From Anaeromyxobacter sp. Fw109-5 (GTDB taxonomy: Bacteria; Myxococcota; Myxococcia; Myxococcales; Anaeromyxobacteraceae), in contig NC_009675.1 of assembly GCF_000017505.1 (NCBI RefSeq), positions 5,150,501 through 5,214,500 of the forward strand: DNA of 64,000 nucleotides. The letters run 5' to 3'. Positions 1 to 7,447 of this stretch are shown here, piece by piece (the stretch's first letter is position 1; each line of letters starts with the position of its first letter). The position numbers and the translations under genes are program-made. The notes under the pieces are model-generated. The model made no database searches, was not told where the DNA came from, and worked only from the letters and a program-made list of their open reading frames with translations.

Positions 1-37
1 GACGACCGTCCGCAGCATGGGTGTCGGGGAGGCGCGG

Positions 38-1156
38 ATGACCGAGCCACGGAGCGGGGTCGACGGGCTGTTCGAGGAGCTCGCGCTGCAGCGCGCGCGG
101 CTCGCCACCCGCTCACCGCCGTACGAGCGCGCTCTGGCGCTCCTCCCGCAGGTGCTCCGCGGGGCGCCCGGGCGCTTCCTCGACGCGGCGTGGGCGCGGC
201 GCATCTTCCACGCGCCGTGGGACCGGCCGCTGCTGCTGCTCGCCGCGCTCCGCTACGAGGCGATGCGCGAGGGCGAGGCGCACCCGCTGTTCCACGGCTT
301 CGCCGCCCGCCCGCCGCGCGCCGAGGCGGTCACCGCCGGCGCCCTGCGCGCCGCGCTCGACGGCAAGCGCGAGGCGCTCTTCGACGCGCTCGCGCAGCGG
401 AGCCTGCAGACCAACGACACGTCGCGCGCGGTCGCCTGGCTGTGGCCCGCGGCGCTCGCCGGCCTCTCCCACGGCGCTCGCCCGGTCGCGCTCGTCGACG
501 TCGGCGCGAGCGCGGGGCTGAACCTGATCGCGGACCTCCTGCCCGCCACCTGGACCGACGAGCGGGGCGAGCCCCTCGAGGTGGCGAGGGGGATCGGAGC
601 CGTGACTCGGCTCGGGCTCGATCCCGCGCCCCTCGACGCGTCCGAGCAGGAGGACGCGGACTGGATCCGCGCGTGCGTATGGCCGGAGGACGTCGAGCGG
701 CTGGAGCGACTCGAGCTGGCCCTCGCGACCTACCGGCAGGCGCAGACGCGCCCGGACGCGCCGGTGCTCTCCCCGGTGGCCGCGGCCGCGGTGCCGGCGC
801 GCCTGGACGTGCTCTCCGCCGCCGAGCGCGGCGCGGTGGTGCTCGTCTACCAGACGGTGGTGCGCGACTACCTGCCGCCCGTCGAGCGGACGGAGTACGA
901 GGCCGGGATGCGCAACTGGCTCGCGACGCAGCCGCCGGGGCAGGCGCTCTGGGTGGAGCTGGAGTCGGCCGGCGAGGAGGCGCGGCTCGAGGACGGCGCC
1001 GCCATCGTCGCGCACGCGCGCGCGCCGGGCGGCGCCGTGAGGGACCTCGAGCTGGCGCGCTGCGGCTTCCACCCGACCCGGATCGCGCGGCGGCCGGAGG
1101 CGGTCGCCGCGCTCGCGTCGCTGATGGCGCGCGAGCGCACCGCGGCGCACCCGTGA
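38..1156 (+). CDS. DUF2332 family protein
   Basis: This 372-residue protein resembles the DUF2332 family, whose function is unknown. Family-like features are the early 'LALQRARLATRSPPYERAL' type segment, the 'DTSRAVAWLWPAAL' region and a glycine-rich 'VDVGASAGLNL' motif near residue 157. That motif looks like the nucleotide-binding loop of a Rossmann or methyltransferase fold, so an enzymatic SAM-type role is conceivable but unproven. An in-frame ATG lies 21 bases upstream at 17; I prefer 38 because the extra residues do not look like family sequence. The gene stands alone, with a promoter-bearing gap of about 100 bases before the next ORF. Codon use is typical of the window. Confidence 0.75.
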   Translation: MTEPRSGVDGLFEELALQRARLATRSPPYERALALLPQVLRGAPGRFLDAAWARRIFHAPWDRPLLLLAALRYEAMREGEAHPLFHGFAARPPRAEAVTAGALRAALDGKREALFDALAQRSLQTNDTSRAVAWLWPAALAGLSHGARPVALVDVGASAGLNLIADLLPATWTDERGEPLEVARGIGAVTRLGLDPAPLDASEQEDADWIRACVWPEDVERLERLELALATYRQAQTRPDAPVLSPVAAAAVPARLDVLSAAERGAVVLVYQTVVRDYLPPVERTEYEAGMRNWLATQPPGQALWVELESAGEEARLEDGAAIVAHARAPGGAVRDLELARCGFHPTRIARRPEAVAALASLMARERTAAHP

Positions 1157-1216
1157 CCGACCGCCGCCTGGTCGCCGGCCCACCGCGGTGGTGAGCGGCT
1201 CCGTCCCGGGGGACCA

Positions 1217-1246
1217 TTGACGCGTGCAGGGCGGCGTGCCTAGCAT
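1217..1246 (+). promoter_or_regulatory. Sigma70-type promoter for the cysteine leader
   Basis: A TTGACG box (1217-1222) and a TAGCAT box (1241-1246) are separated by 18 bases. The start of transcription would fall near 1253, almost on the ATG at 1255, so the leader ORF may be translated from a leaderless or nearly leaderless mRNA. The boxes are seen directly; their activity is inferred. Confidence 0.5.
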
Positions 1247-1254
1247 CGGCGTCG

Positions 1255-1344
1255 ATGTCACGACCCGACAGCTCGCAGACCCTCGGCGCGGCGGAGTACG
1301 CGCCCTGCATGTGTCGCCTGCCGGGCGCGTTCGCCCGCGGCTAG
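1255..1344 (+). CDS. Putative cysteine-sensing leader peptide (29 aa)
   Basis: A 29-codon ORF starts with ATG at 1255 and stops with TAG at 1342-1344. Near its 3' end it encodes the run PCMCRLPGAF, with Cys codons at 1306-1308 and 1312-1314. It sits between a good promoter and an ATP-sulfurylase-like gene and is followed by competing hairpins, which is the layout of an amino-acid attenuator. The inferred role is to stall ribosomes at the Cys codons when cysteine is scarce and so control the downstream sulfur gene. It is too short to judge by codon statistics, so its translation is not proven. Confidence 0.55.
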   Translation: MSRPDSSQTLGAAEYAPCMCRLPGAFARG

Positions 1345-1391
1345 CTGCGCCCGGCCACGCGGGGAGGCTCTCCTCTCCGCTGCTCCTCCCC
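1321..1391 (+). promoter_or_regulatory. Candidate attenuator hairpins after the leader ORF
   Basis: Three stems can be drawn. CCGGGCGC (1321-1328) pairs with GCGCCCGG (1347-1354), enclosing the leader stop codon. This excludes the smaller stem GGGCG (1323-1327) with CGCCC (1332-1336). Further on, GGGGAGG (1361-1367) pairs with CCTCCCC (1385-1391). A ribosome stalled on the Cys codons would cover the left arm of the first two stems. No U-run follows the last stem, so if it terminates, it is not a textbook intrinsic terminator. Which structure is on or off is inference. Confidence 0.4.
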
Positions 1392-1471
1392 CGAAACCCT
1401 ACGACCCGGCGGACGGCCTGCGCCGTCCCGGTGCCGTGCCGCGGCGGCGCTCTCAGCATTGGAGCTGCGCG

Positions 1472-2368
1472 ATGACCCGCCTTCCCGAACCTCATGCAGG
1501 TGTGCTGGTCGATCTTCACGTCCACGCCGATCGCGCCGCGGAGCTGCGCGATCGAGCCGCTCGCCTCCCGCGGATCTCGCTGGACGCGCGCGAAGCCGCG
1601 GACCTCGACCTCCTCGCCTCCGGCGCCGCGAGCCCGCTGTCCGGGTTCATGGGGGTGCACGACTACCGGAGCGTCCTCGACCGGCTTCGGCTGGCGAACG
1701 GCACGCCGTGGCCCATCCCGGTCACGCTCGCCGTGACCATCGAGCAGATGGCGGGGGCCCTGCGCCACGGGGCTGCGGCGCTGGGGGATGCGCGCGGCCG
1801 GCTGCGCGCCGTGCTCGACGTCACGGACGCGTTCGTGCGCGATCCGCGCGAGGAGGCGCGCGCGCTGTACGGCACGGACGATCCCGACCACGTGGGCGTC
1901 GCGAAGCTGCTGTCGCGGCCCACCGGGACCCTCGGCGGAAGGATCACCGCCCTCCGCCCGAGCGCGCCGCTCGGAGGCGCCGCGCTCGGGCCGCGCGACG
2001 TGCGGTCGCTCGCACGCCGGGAGCGGTGGACGGCGATCGCCGCGCTGGCGACCGTGGACGGGGCGTCGTGCCTCGAACCGAGCGGCGGCGCGGCTCCGGC
2101 GCTGCTGCCCATCCTCCCCGTGGCCGTCCGGCACGCGGCCGGGCGCGACGCGTTCCTGCTGGCGATCGTGCTGAAGAACTACGGCGCGCGGGAGGTCCTG
2201 TTCGAGCACGACCGAGCGGACTGGCTCGAGGTCTCTCCGGAGCTCTTGCCCCAGGATCTCGGGATCACTCCGACCTGGGTGCGCTGCCCTGCTCCTCGAG
2301 CGGTGCAGCACCGGCGCACGACGGCGTCGCGGCGGGACTCGGCGGAGCCCCATCCTCCCGAGGCGTGA
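1472..2368 (+). CDS. ATP-sulfurylase-like protein, shortened and lacking catalytic motifs
   Basis: The first 90 or so residues match sulfate adenylyltransferase (N-terminal PUA-like domain): 'RLPRISLDAREAADLDLLASG' style start, then 'SPLSGFMG..DY.SVL', 'RLANGTPWPIPVTL', and later 'DPDHVGVAKL' and 'GGRITAL'. The catalytic part is poor. The usual Q-T-R-N-P and H-x-x-H signatures are absent, and only a 'LKNYGAREVLFEHDRADW' stretch recalls the KNYG / GRDHAG region. The protein is 298 residues, versus about 390 in active enzymes. The start at 1472 is supported by GGAG at 1461-1464; an upstream ATG at 1436 is in frame but lacks support. It may be a non-catalytic paralogue, a sulfate/APS-binding regulator or a decaying gene. 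Confidence 0.6.
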   Translation: MTRLPEPHAGVLVDLHVHADRAAELRDRAARLPRISLDAREAADLDLLASGAASPLSGFMGVHDYRSVLDRLRLANGTPWPIPVTLAVTIEQMAGALRHGAAALGDARGRLRAVLDVTDAFVRDPREEARALYGTDDPDHVGVAKLLSRPTGTLGGRITALRPSAPLGGAALGPRDVRSLARRERWTAIAALATVDGASCLEPSGGAAPALLPILPVAVRHAAGRDAFLLAIVLKNYGAREVLFEHDRADWLEVSPELLPQDLGITPTWVRCPAPRAVQHRRTTASRRDSAEPHPPEA

Positions 2369-2422
2369 CGTGCGCGTACGGGGTGGGGCGGCCCCGCCCG
2401 CGCGGGAGGGAGCCCCATCGCC

Positions 2423-3169
2423 TCACATCGAGAGGCCCCCGTCCACGTCCACGCAGCGCCCGTCGAAGTAGTCGCACTCGACGATGAAGCGGAGCGCCCT
2501 CCACACGTCCTCCGGCACGCCGATGCGGCCGACCGGGATCATCGCCACGAGCGCGTCGCGCGCCTTCTGGTTCATGCCCTGCGTCATGGGCGTCTCGATC
2601 ATGCCTGGGGCGATGGCGGCCACGCGGATCCCGAAGGGCGCGAGCTCGCGCGCCCAGGTGACCGTGTTCGCCGCGAGCGCCGCCTTGGCGGCGACGTAGT
2701 TCGACTGGCCGCGGTTCCCGTGGCGCGCGATGGAGGACATGTTGACGATGACGCCCGGCCTCGTGCCGGCGCGGGCCATCGCCGCCGCCACCTCGCGCAC
2801 CATGAGCGTCGCGCCGGTGAGGTTCACTCCGATGACCGCGTCCCAGTCGGCGCGCGGCAGCGTGCTGATCTCGCCGGTGGCGCGGTCGCGCCTCACGAGC
2901 AGGCCGTCGCGGATGATGCCGGCGTTGTTCACGAGCCCGTTGAGCCCGCCCATCGCCTGCGCCGCCCAGGCGACGAACGCCTGCACGTCGCGCTCGTCGG
3001 AGACGTCGAGGCGGCGACGGTGGACGCCCGCCGGCAGCTCCGCGAGCCCCGGCTCGTCCACGTCGCCCGCCGCCACCGCGGCGCCCGTCTCGGCGAGCCG
3101 GCGCGCGAAGTGGGCGCCCATCCCGCGGGCGGCGCCGGTGACGATCACCTTCAGGTCACTGAGTTCCAT
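2423..3169 (-). CDS. Short-chain dehydrogenase/reductase, FabG-like
   Basis: This classical SDR of 248 residues probably is an NADP(H)-dependent 3-oxoacyl or 3-hydroxyacyl reductase. The cofactor loop TGAARGMG is at residues 11-18, NNAG at 81-84, and the catalytic Ser145-Tyr158-Lys162 set is complete with the normal 13-residue Ser-Tyr spacing. The C-terminal 'DVDGGLSM' is the usual FabG-type ending. The ATG at 3169 follows a strong AGGAGG-like site on the minus strand. It diverges from the MFS gene across a repetitive promoter region and converges with the ATP-sulfurylase-like gene. The substrate cannot be told from sequence. Confidence 0.88.
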   Translation of the reverse strand: MELSDLKVIVTGAARGMGAHFARRLAETGAAVAAGDVDEPGLAELPAGVHRRRLDVSDERDVQAFVAWAAQAMGGLNGLVNNAGIIRDGLLVRRDRATGEISTLPRADWDAVIGVNLTGATLMVREVAAAMARAGTRPGVIVNMSSIARHGNRGQSNYVAAKAALAANTVTWARELAPFGIRVAAIAPGMIETPMTQGMNQKARDALVAMIPVGRIGVPEDVWRALRFIVECDYFDGRCVDVDGGLSM

Positions 3170-3485
3170 GGATCCTCCTTCATCGCTGACGACGATGACG
3201 TCGTGGTCGAGTGGCGGTCGAGGTCGAGGTCGAGGTCGGGGTCGGGGTCGAGGTCGGGGTCGAGGTCGGGGTCGAGGTCGGGGTCGAGGTCGGGGTCGGG
3301 GTCGGGGTCGAGGGCGAGGTCGGGGTCGAGGTCGGGGTCGGGGTCGGGGTCGTAGTCGCCGTCGCGGTCGCCCGTCCGCGTGCCGCTGCCCTCGTTTGAC
3401 GCCGCCCCGCCCGGCCGGTTATGCGCGTGCCCGACATGGACCCGACGACAGGCTGTCAGCGCGCCGCCGCCGGAGGCCAGGGCAC
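3170..3485. promoter_or_regulatory. Divergent intergenic region filled by hexamer repeats
   Basis: This 316-base gap separates the SDR gene (minus) and the MFS gene (plus), so promoters for both must lie here. About half of it is the hexanucleotide tract listed separately. I could not pick a convincing -35/-10 pair. The ribosome-binding site GGAGG at 3472-3476 belongs to the MFS gene. Confidence 0.5.
3217..3372. repeat. Hexanucleotide tandem repeat GTCGRG, about 26 units
   Basis: The unit GTCGAG/GTCGGG is repeated without break from 3217, degenerating to GTCGCC at 3372. G-runs of four are spaced by TC (for example 3322-3348), giving plus-strand G-quadruplex potential. All six frames stay open through it, which creates spurious Val-Glu-Val-Gly and Thr-Pro-Thr-Ser ORFs. 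Such tracts change length by slippage, and here they would change spacing in a shared promoter region. Confidence 0.9.
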
Positions 3486-4781
3486 ATGAGGGTCCCTCCG
3501 GACCGCGTCGCCTGGTGGCGCGAGCCGACGCGGCCGCAGTGGAACTCGTTCCTCGCCGCCTGGCTCGGCTGGGTGCTCGACGGCTTCGACTTCACCATCT
3601 TCCTGCTCGCGATGCGCGACATCGCGAAGGAGTTCGGCGTCACCTACGTCGCGACCGCGGGGAGCATCACCCTCACGCTCCTCACGCGCCTCGCGGGCGG
3701 CCTCGCCGCCGGCGCGCTCGCCGATCGCGTGGGGCGCAAGCTCCCGCTCATGATCTCCATCGTCTGGTTCGCCGCCTGCGACGGCGCGGTGGCGTTCGCG
3801 CCGTCGTTCGGGTGGGTGCTCGTGCTGCGCACGCTGTTCGGCTTCGGCATGGGCGCGGAGTGGACCGCCGGCGCGACGCTCGCGATGGAGAGCTGGCCCG
3901 CGCGCAGCCGCGGCATCGCCTCCGGCGTGCTCCAGGGGAGCTGGGGGCTCGGCTACATCCTCGCCGGCGTCGCGTACGCGTGGGTGGTGCCCGCGTTCGG
4001 CTGGCGGCCGCTGTTCCTCCTCGCGGCGCTCCCCGCGCTGCTCGTCATTCCCATTCGCCTGTTCGTCCCGGAGAGCGCCGAGTGGCGCGCCGCGCGGGAG
4101 CGCCCACGTCCGACCCTCGCGGAGCTCCGGCGCGAGAGGGTGCTCGCGCGGATCGGCTGGGCGAGCGCGCTGTGGGGGATGACCTTCTCGATCTACTACG
4201 GCCTGACGGGCCTCTGGCCTTCGCTGCTCCAGGGGGAGCTGGGACGCACGCCCGGCGAGGTGGCCGGGCTCGTCACGCTCTTCAACGTGGGGATGATGGC
4301 CGGCGCGATCGCCTGCGGGTGGCTCGCGGGCCGCGCCGGCGTGGTGCCCGCCCTCGCCGTGCCGAGCGTGCTGCTCCTGCCGATCTTGCCGCTCTACGTG
4401 GGCGCGGCGCCGCCGCTGCTGTGGGCCGGCGCCCTCCTCGCCGGCGTGCTCGGCGCGGGCACCTCCGGCGTCACCCCGATGCTCTTCACGCTGCTCTTCC
4501 CCGCCCACGTGCGCGGCCGCGCGATGGGGGTCGTCTACCACGTGGGCGCGCTCATCGCCGCTGCCACCCCGACGCTCGTGGCGGCGCTGCACGAGCATGC
4601 GGGCCTGCCGCTCTCGCGCGCCATTGCCGGCGTCGTCGCCACCGCCGTCGCGCTCACGCTCGCGGTGCTCTTCCTGCGGCCGCGCGGGGTGCTGCCCGAC
4701 GCCGCGCGGCTCCGGTCCGGCGCGAAGCCGAGCTCAGCGCTCGGGTCGGACGGGCTCGGAGACGGCGGCGGTCGGAAGTGA
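3486..4781 (+). CDS. MFS transporter, sialate/aromatic-acid:H+ symporter type
   Basis: A 431-residue integral membrane protein with about 12 hydrophobic segments. The N-terminal 'WLGWVLDGFDFTIFLLAM' and the 'LADRVGRKLPLM' loop (the MFS signature between helices 2 and 3) resemble NanT- and PcaK-like sugar-acid or aromatic-acid proton symporters. 'FGFGMGAEWTAGATLAMESWP' is the matching helix-5 region. The start at 3486 is chosen because GGAGG lies 9 bases upstream and homology begins there; the frame is open much further upstream only because of the hexamer repeats. It is divergent from the SDR gene, so they may serve the same catabolic substrate. That link is inference. Confidence 0.85.
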   Translation: MRVPPDRVAWWREPTRPQWNSFLAAWLGWVLDGFDFTIFLLAMRDIAKEFGVTYVATAGSITLTLLTRLAGGLAAGALADRVGRKLPLMISIVWFAACDGAVAFAPSFGWVLVLRTLFGFGMGAEWTAGATLAMESWPARSRGIASGVLQGSWGLGYILAGVAYAWVVPAFGWRPLFLLAALPALLVIPIRLFVPESAEWRAARERPRPTLAELRRERVLARIGWASALWGMTFSIYYGLTGLWPSLLQGELGRTPGEVAGLVTLFNVGMMAGAIACGWLAGRAGVVPALAVPSVLLLPILPLYVGAAPPLLWAGALLAGVLGAGTSGVTPMLFTLLFPAHVRGRAMGVVYHVGALIAAATPTLVAALHEHAGLPLSRAIAGVVATAVALTLAVLFLRPRGVLPDAARLRSGAKPSSALGSDGLGDGGGRK

Positions 4782-4912
4782 GCGGATCTCGCGAGCGCCT
4801 CTGGACCGTCACCTCCTGTGATGTGGGACCCGCGCAGGCGTCGACAGGTCTCCGGTTTCACCTCGCGAGGGCCGCGACGCGTTCGAGCATGGGTCGTGCC
4901 TCCGGATTCGTG

Positions 4913-5320
4913 TCAATGCGCTCGGGCGGAACTCGATTCAGTAGCTCGCGGATGATGCATGAGCCCTGGCACGGACGCACCTACCGCGCCGACGGCGAAG
5001 TCCAGTCCGGCTCGCGACCACGAGAACGATTCGCCTTTGGCATTCGAGGCAACCGCTCCAATAACCGCACTCGTAAGACCGCCAACGATCATCGCTGCGG
5101 GAATCACCAACGGCGCGGCAGCTCCGGCGACCGGGATAAGCATCGCCACCACTACATCCAGACCCACACTTACCGCGAACTGTGCGGCCCCCTCGGCGAG
5201 TGAGATCTTCGTGATCGGATCTTCCAGCAGGGACGAAATACCAAACTGCCCGACTCCCGGCAGCATCCCGATTCCTATGTCGGTCAGAACACTTCCAAGT
5301 CCCCGCGCTAACAATCCCAC
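4913..5320 (-). CDS. Hydrophobic orphan ORF, possible toxin/RHS-type fragment
   Basis: A 135-residue ORF starts with GTG at 5320 and has no obvious ribosome-binding site. It is rich in Gly, Ala, Val and Leu, with two or three stretches that could cross a membrane (for example 'VVVAMLIPVAGAAAPLVIPAAMIV'). The opening 'VLTDIGIGMLPGVGQ' recalls the pre-toxin segments of RHS/polymorphic toxins, but I cannot assign it. Base composition is clearly lower in GC than neighbours. It abuts an IS4-type transposase relic, and its reading frame begins just after an in-frame stop at 5351-5353. It is probably a truncated, acquired fragment. Confidence 0.35.
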   Translation of the reverse strand: MGLLARGLGSVLTDIGIGMLPGVGQFGISSLLEDPITKISLAEGAAQFAVSVGLDVVVAMLIPVAGAAAPLVIPAAMIVGGLTSAVIGAVASNAKGESFSWSRAGLDFAVGAVGASVPGLMHHPRATESSSARAH

Positions 5321-5343
5321 ACAAGTGGACTCGGCAAGCCGAG

Positions 5344-5922
5344 GTGTGATCTACGGCTTGGATGAGCAAGCGTCCGTCGAGGCGCCGGGTCGTGTTCCCC
5401 GGCGAGGCGGACCGAGCTGGGCTCGGGAACGTGGCGAGAAGAGCAAGGGCTTCTTCGCGCATGTGACGCTCGCGGTATCCGCGGACGGCAAGCGGATGCC
5501 ACTCGGAGTGCTTGGGTGTGAGCTGTGGACGCGCAAGGGCGAGAGGAGCGCGACGGGGCGCGAGTCACTTCGCTGGGGCCGCGGGGTCGAAGCGGCGAGC
5601 GTCCAGGTTGGCGGGCCGGGCAAGCTCATCCACGTCGCCGACCGCGAGGCGGATGTCTACGCACTCCTCGATCGGATGAGCCCATCGACACCGGAGCGGA
5701 GATCGCGCGAATCATCGAGGGCTATCGGTCATGACGAACAGGAAGCTACCCCCGAGGGCGACCGCGCGAGACGTGCTCGACGCGATCGCCACCCTCGGCG
5801 TCCATCTCAAGAGTAACAGTGACCCCGGCTGGAGAGGCCTCAGCCGAGGCTGGAAGCGGCTCCTGGACTTCGAAGCCGCTTACCAGGCCATGAAGGGAGC
5901 CGGACTTGTGATCAATCGTTAG
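5344..5922 (+). pseudogene. Degraded IS4-family transposase
   Basis: Three reading frames carry consecutive pieces of one transposase. The frame from about 5344 has the DDE-domain middle, including 'FFAHVTLAVSADGKRMPLGVL' type sequence and HVADREADVYALLDRM near 5632-5679. A second frame carries 'AEIARIIEGYRS' near 5696-5731. A third (5731-5922) carries the C-terminal 'LGVHLKSNSDPGWRGLSRGWKRLLDFEAAY'. The N-terminal domain and the stretch holding the final catalytic Glu are missing, so the element has internal deletions and cannot be active. I saw no terminal inverted repeats. Confidence 0.7.
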
Positions 5923-5998
5923 GGGCGAGCGCGGGGGAGAGGGAGGACCGGGCGTGGCCGGCCGCCCTCGCCCCGCTGAACGCCAGGGGAGGGAAAGC

Positions 5999-6364
5999 TC
6001 ACCGCTTCGCGGGTGCGAAGGGGCGCGGATCGAAGTAAACCTGCATCTCGGCGATGAGCCCGTCCCGGAACGTGATGAGCGCCGCGGCGTGCTGCACGCC
6101 GATGGGCTCCGGGGCCTCGACGTCGTACGCCAGCATCACCTGCTCTCCGGCCGCGAATTTCGCGCGAACGGTGAGGCCGTTCAGCGTGGCCGAGAAGCGG
6201 CTCGCCGCCTCGGCGAGCGCCGCCTTGCCGGTCATCTGCGCGACCGGCGTGCTGTAGCGCACCTCCGGGTGGAGGTAACGCGCGATTTCGTCCGGATCTT
6301 TCCGGTCGTAGCCGCGGAGGTACGCGACCGCAGCGGCCAGGTTCTGCTCGGGTGTGGTGATCAT
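5999..6364 (-). CDS. SnoaL-like / NTF2-fold protein
   Basis: A 121-residue protein with the layout of a SnoaL-like cone domain: N-terminal helix pair 'AAAVAYLRGYDRKDPDEIARYLHPEV', a middle 'GKAALAEAASRF' helix and the final 'ALITFRDGLIAEMQVYFDPRPF' strands. Members are polyketide cyclases, isomerases or binding proteins, and the substrate is not predictable. The ATG at 6364 is preceded by AGGAGA. It lies divergent from an ECF41/SigJ-like sigma gene whose own C-terminal domain belongs to the same fold, which suggests a link in regulation or ligand. The mobile-element relic lies just downstream. Confidence 0.75.
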   Translation of the reverse strand: MITTPEQNLAAAVAYLRGYDRKDPDEIARYLHPEVRYSTPVAQMTGKAALAEAASRFSATLNGLTVRAKFAAGEQVMLAYDVEAPEPIGVQHAAALITFRDGLIAEMQVYFDPRPFAPAKR

Positions 6365-6508
6365 CTCTCTCTCCTGAGGGTTGTGGGCCGCCGCTGGGGG
6401 GGAGTCACATTCCCCGTCGCGTCGGCGCCTCTGTCCGTCTCCGGCATGACGGAGCTCGATGCGGAGACGTGACCGGCGGGCGCGTCAGGCCTCCGGACGG
6501 GCTATCCT

Positions 6509-6535
6509 CGTCACATCGAGTCGCGCTCGTCCGTC
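6509..6535 (+). promoter_or_regulatory. Candidate ECF41-type autoregulatory promoter
   Basis: CGTCACA (6509-6515) and CGTC (6532-6535) are 16 bases apart. This resembles the TGTCACA / CGTC pair reported for ECF41 promoters. It lies just upstream of the sigma gene with a ribosome-binding site (AAGAGGAG, 6546-6553) between. Autoregulation is inference. Confidence 0.4.
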
Positions 6536-6555
6536 ACCCAGCCACAAGAGGAGCG

Positions 6556-7447
6556 ATGATGGACGCGAGCGACGCGCTGGCCGGACGGTTCGAGGAGAGC
6601 CGCAGCCGCCTGCGGGCGGTGGCTTACAGGATGCTCGGTTCGCTGAGCGAGGCGGACGACGCCGTGCAGGAGGCCTGGGTCCGACTCAAGCCGCTCCGGC
6701 CCGGGAGGGATCGACAACCTCGAGGGATGGCTCACCACCGTGGTGGCGCGCGTCTGCCTGGACATGCTGCGCTCGCGGGCGTCACGGCGGGAGGAGCCGG
6801 TGGGCGTGCGCGTGCCCGAGCCGATCGTGAGCGGCGAAGGTGGTCTCGACCCGGAGCAGGAAGCTCTCCTGGCCGGCTCGGTCGGGCTCGCCTTGCTCGT
6901 GGTGCTGGATACGCTGGCCCCCGCCGAGCGGCTCGCGTTCGTGCTGCACGACATGTTCGCCATGCCTTTCGAGGAGATCGCTCCGATCGTGGGGCGCTCG
7001 CCGGCCGCCGCGAGGCAGCTCGCGAGCCGCGCCCGCCGCCGGGTCCAGGGCGCACCGACAGCTCCGGACACGGACCTCTCCCGACAGCGGGAGTTGGTCG
7101 ATGCCTTCTTGTCCGCCGCCCGCGGAGGCGACTTCGAGGCGCTCCTGGCGGTGCTCGATCCCGATGTAGTCCTCCGGGTCGAGCTCGGAGCCGCAGGTGC
7201 CGGTGGGTCGAGGGAGTTCCGCGGCCCGAGGGCCGCGGCCACGGAGGCTATACAGGGCGCGGCGAGGGCCGCGCGCATCCAGCGCGCACTCGTCAACGGC
7301 GCGGCTGGGCTCGTCTCCTTCGACGCGGCCGGCCGGCCCTTCGCCGTGCTGGGCTTCACCATCGCCCGCGGCCGGATCGTCGAGATCGACGTGCTCGCGG
7401 ACCCGGTGCGGGTGGCGAGGATCGATCTCGGAGCGTTCCGCGACTGA
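6556..7447 (+). pseudogene. ECF41/SigJ-like sigma factor, single-base frameshift
   Basis: The 5' part (6556 to about 6688) encodes sigma region 2: 'FEESRSRLRAVAYRMLGSLSEADDAVQEAWVRL'. Homology then continues in the +1 frame: 'SRSGPGGIDNLEGWLTTVVARVCLDMLRSR', 'VRVPEPIV', region 4 ('LAPAERLAFVLHDMFAMPFEEIAPIVGRS') and a SnoaL-like C-terminal domain to the TGA at 7445-7447. The shift is explained by one extra A at 6688/6689: removing it gives a continuous protein of about 296 residues. In this family the C-terminal domain modulates activity in place of a separate anti-sigma factor. The product is either inactivated or the base is a sequencing error. Ribosome-binding site AAGAGGAG precedes the ATG. 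Confidence 0.8.

Noticed and set aside
113-2353. Long minus-strand open frame over the first two genes
   Set aside because: It is Arg/Pro/His-rich, has no family-like motifs and lies antisense to a DUF2332 and an ATP-sulfurylase-like gene. In DNA of this GC content the opposite frame stays open by chance.
2369-2422. Terminator between the convergent ATP-sulfurylase-like and SDR genes
   Set aside because: GC-rich pairing is possible (GGGCG/CGCCC) but short and not followed by a U-run, so it is not better than background in this DNA.
3217-3372. Possible CRISPR or iteron array
   Set aside because: The unit is 6 bases with no spacers and no cas or rep genes nearby; it is a simple tandem repeat.
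3180-3437. Minus-strand ORF of Thr-Pro-Thr-Ser repeats
   Set aside because: It is only the translation of the hexanucleotide tract; the codon pattern comes from the repeat and there is no ribosome-binding site or flanking domain.
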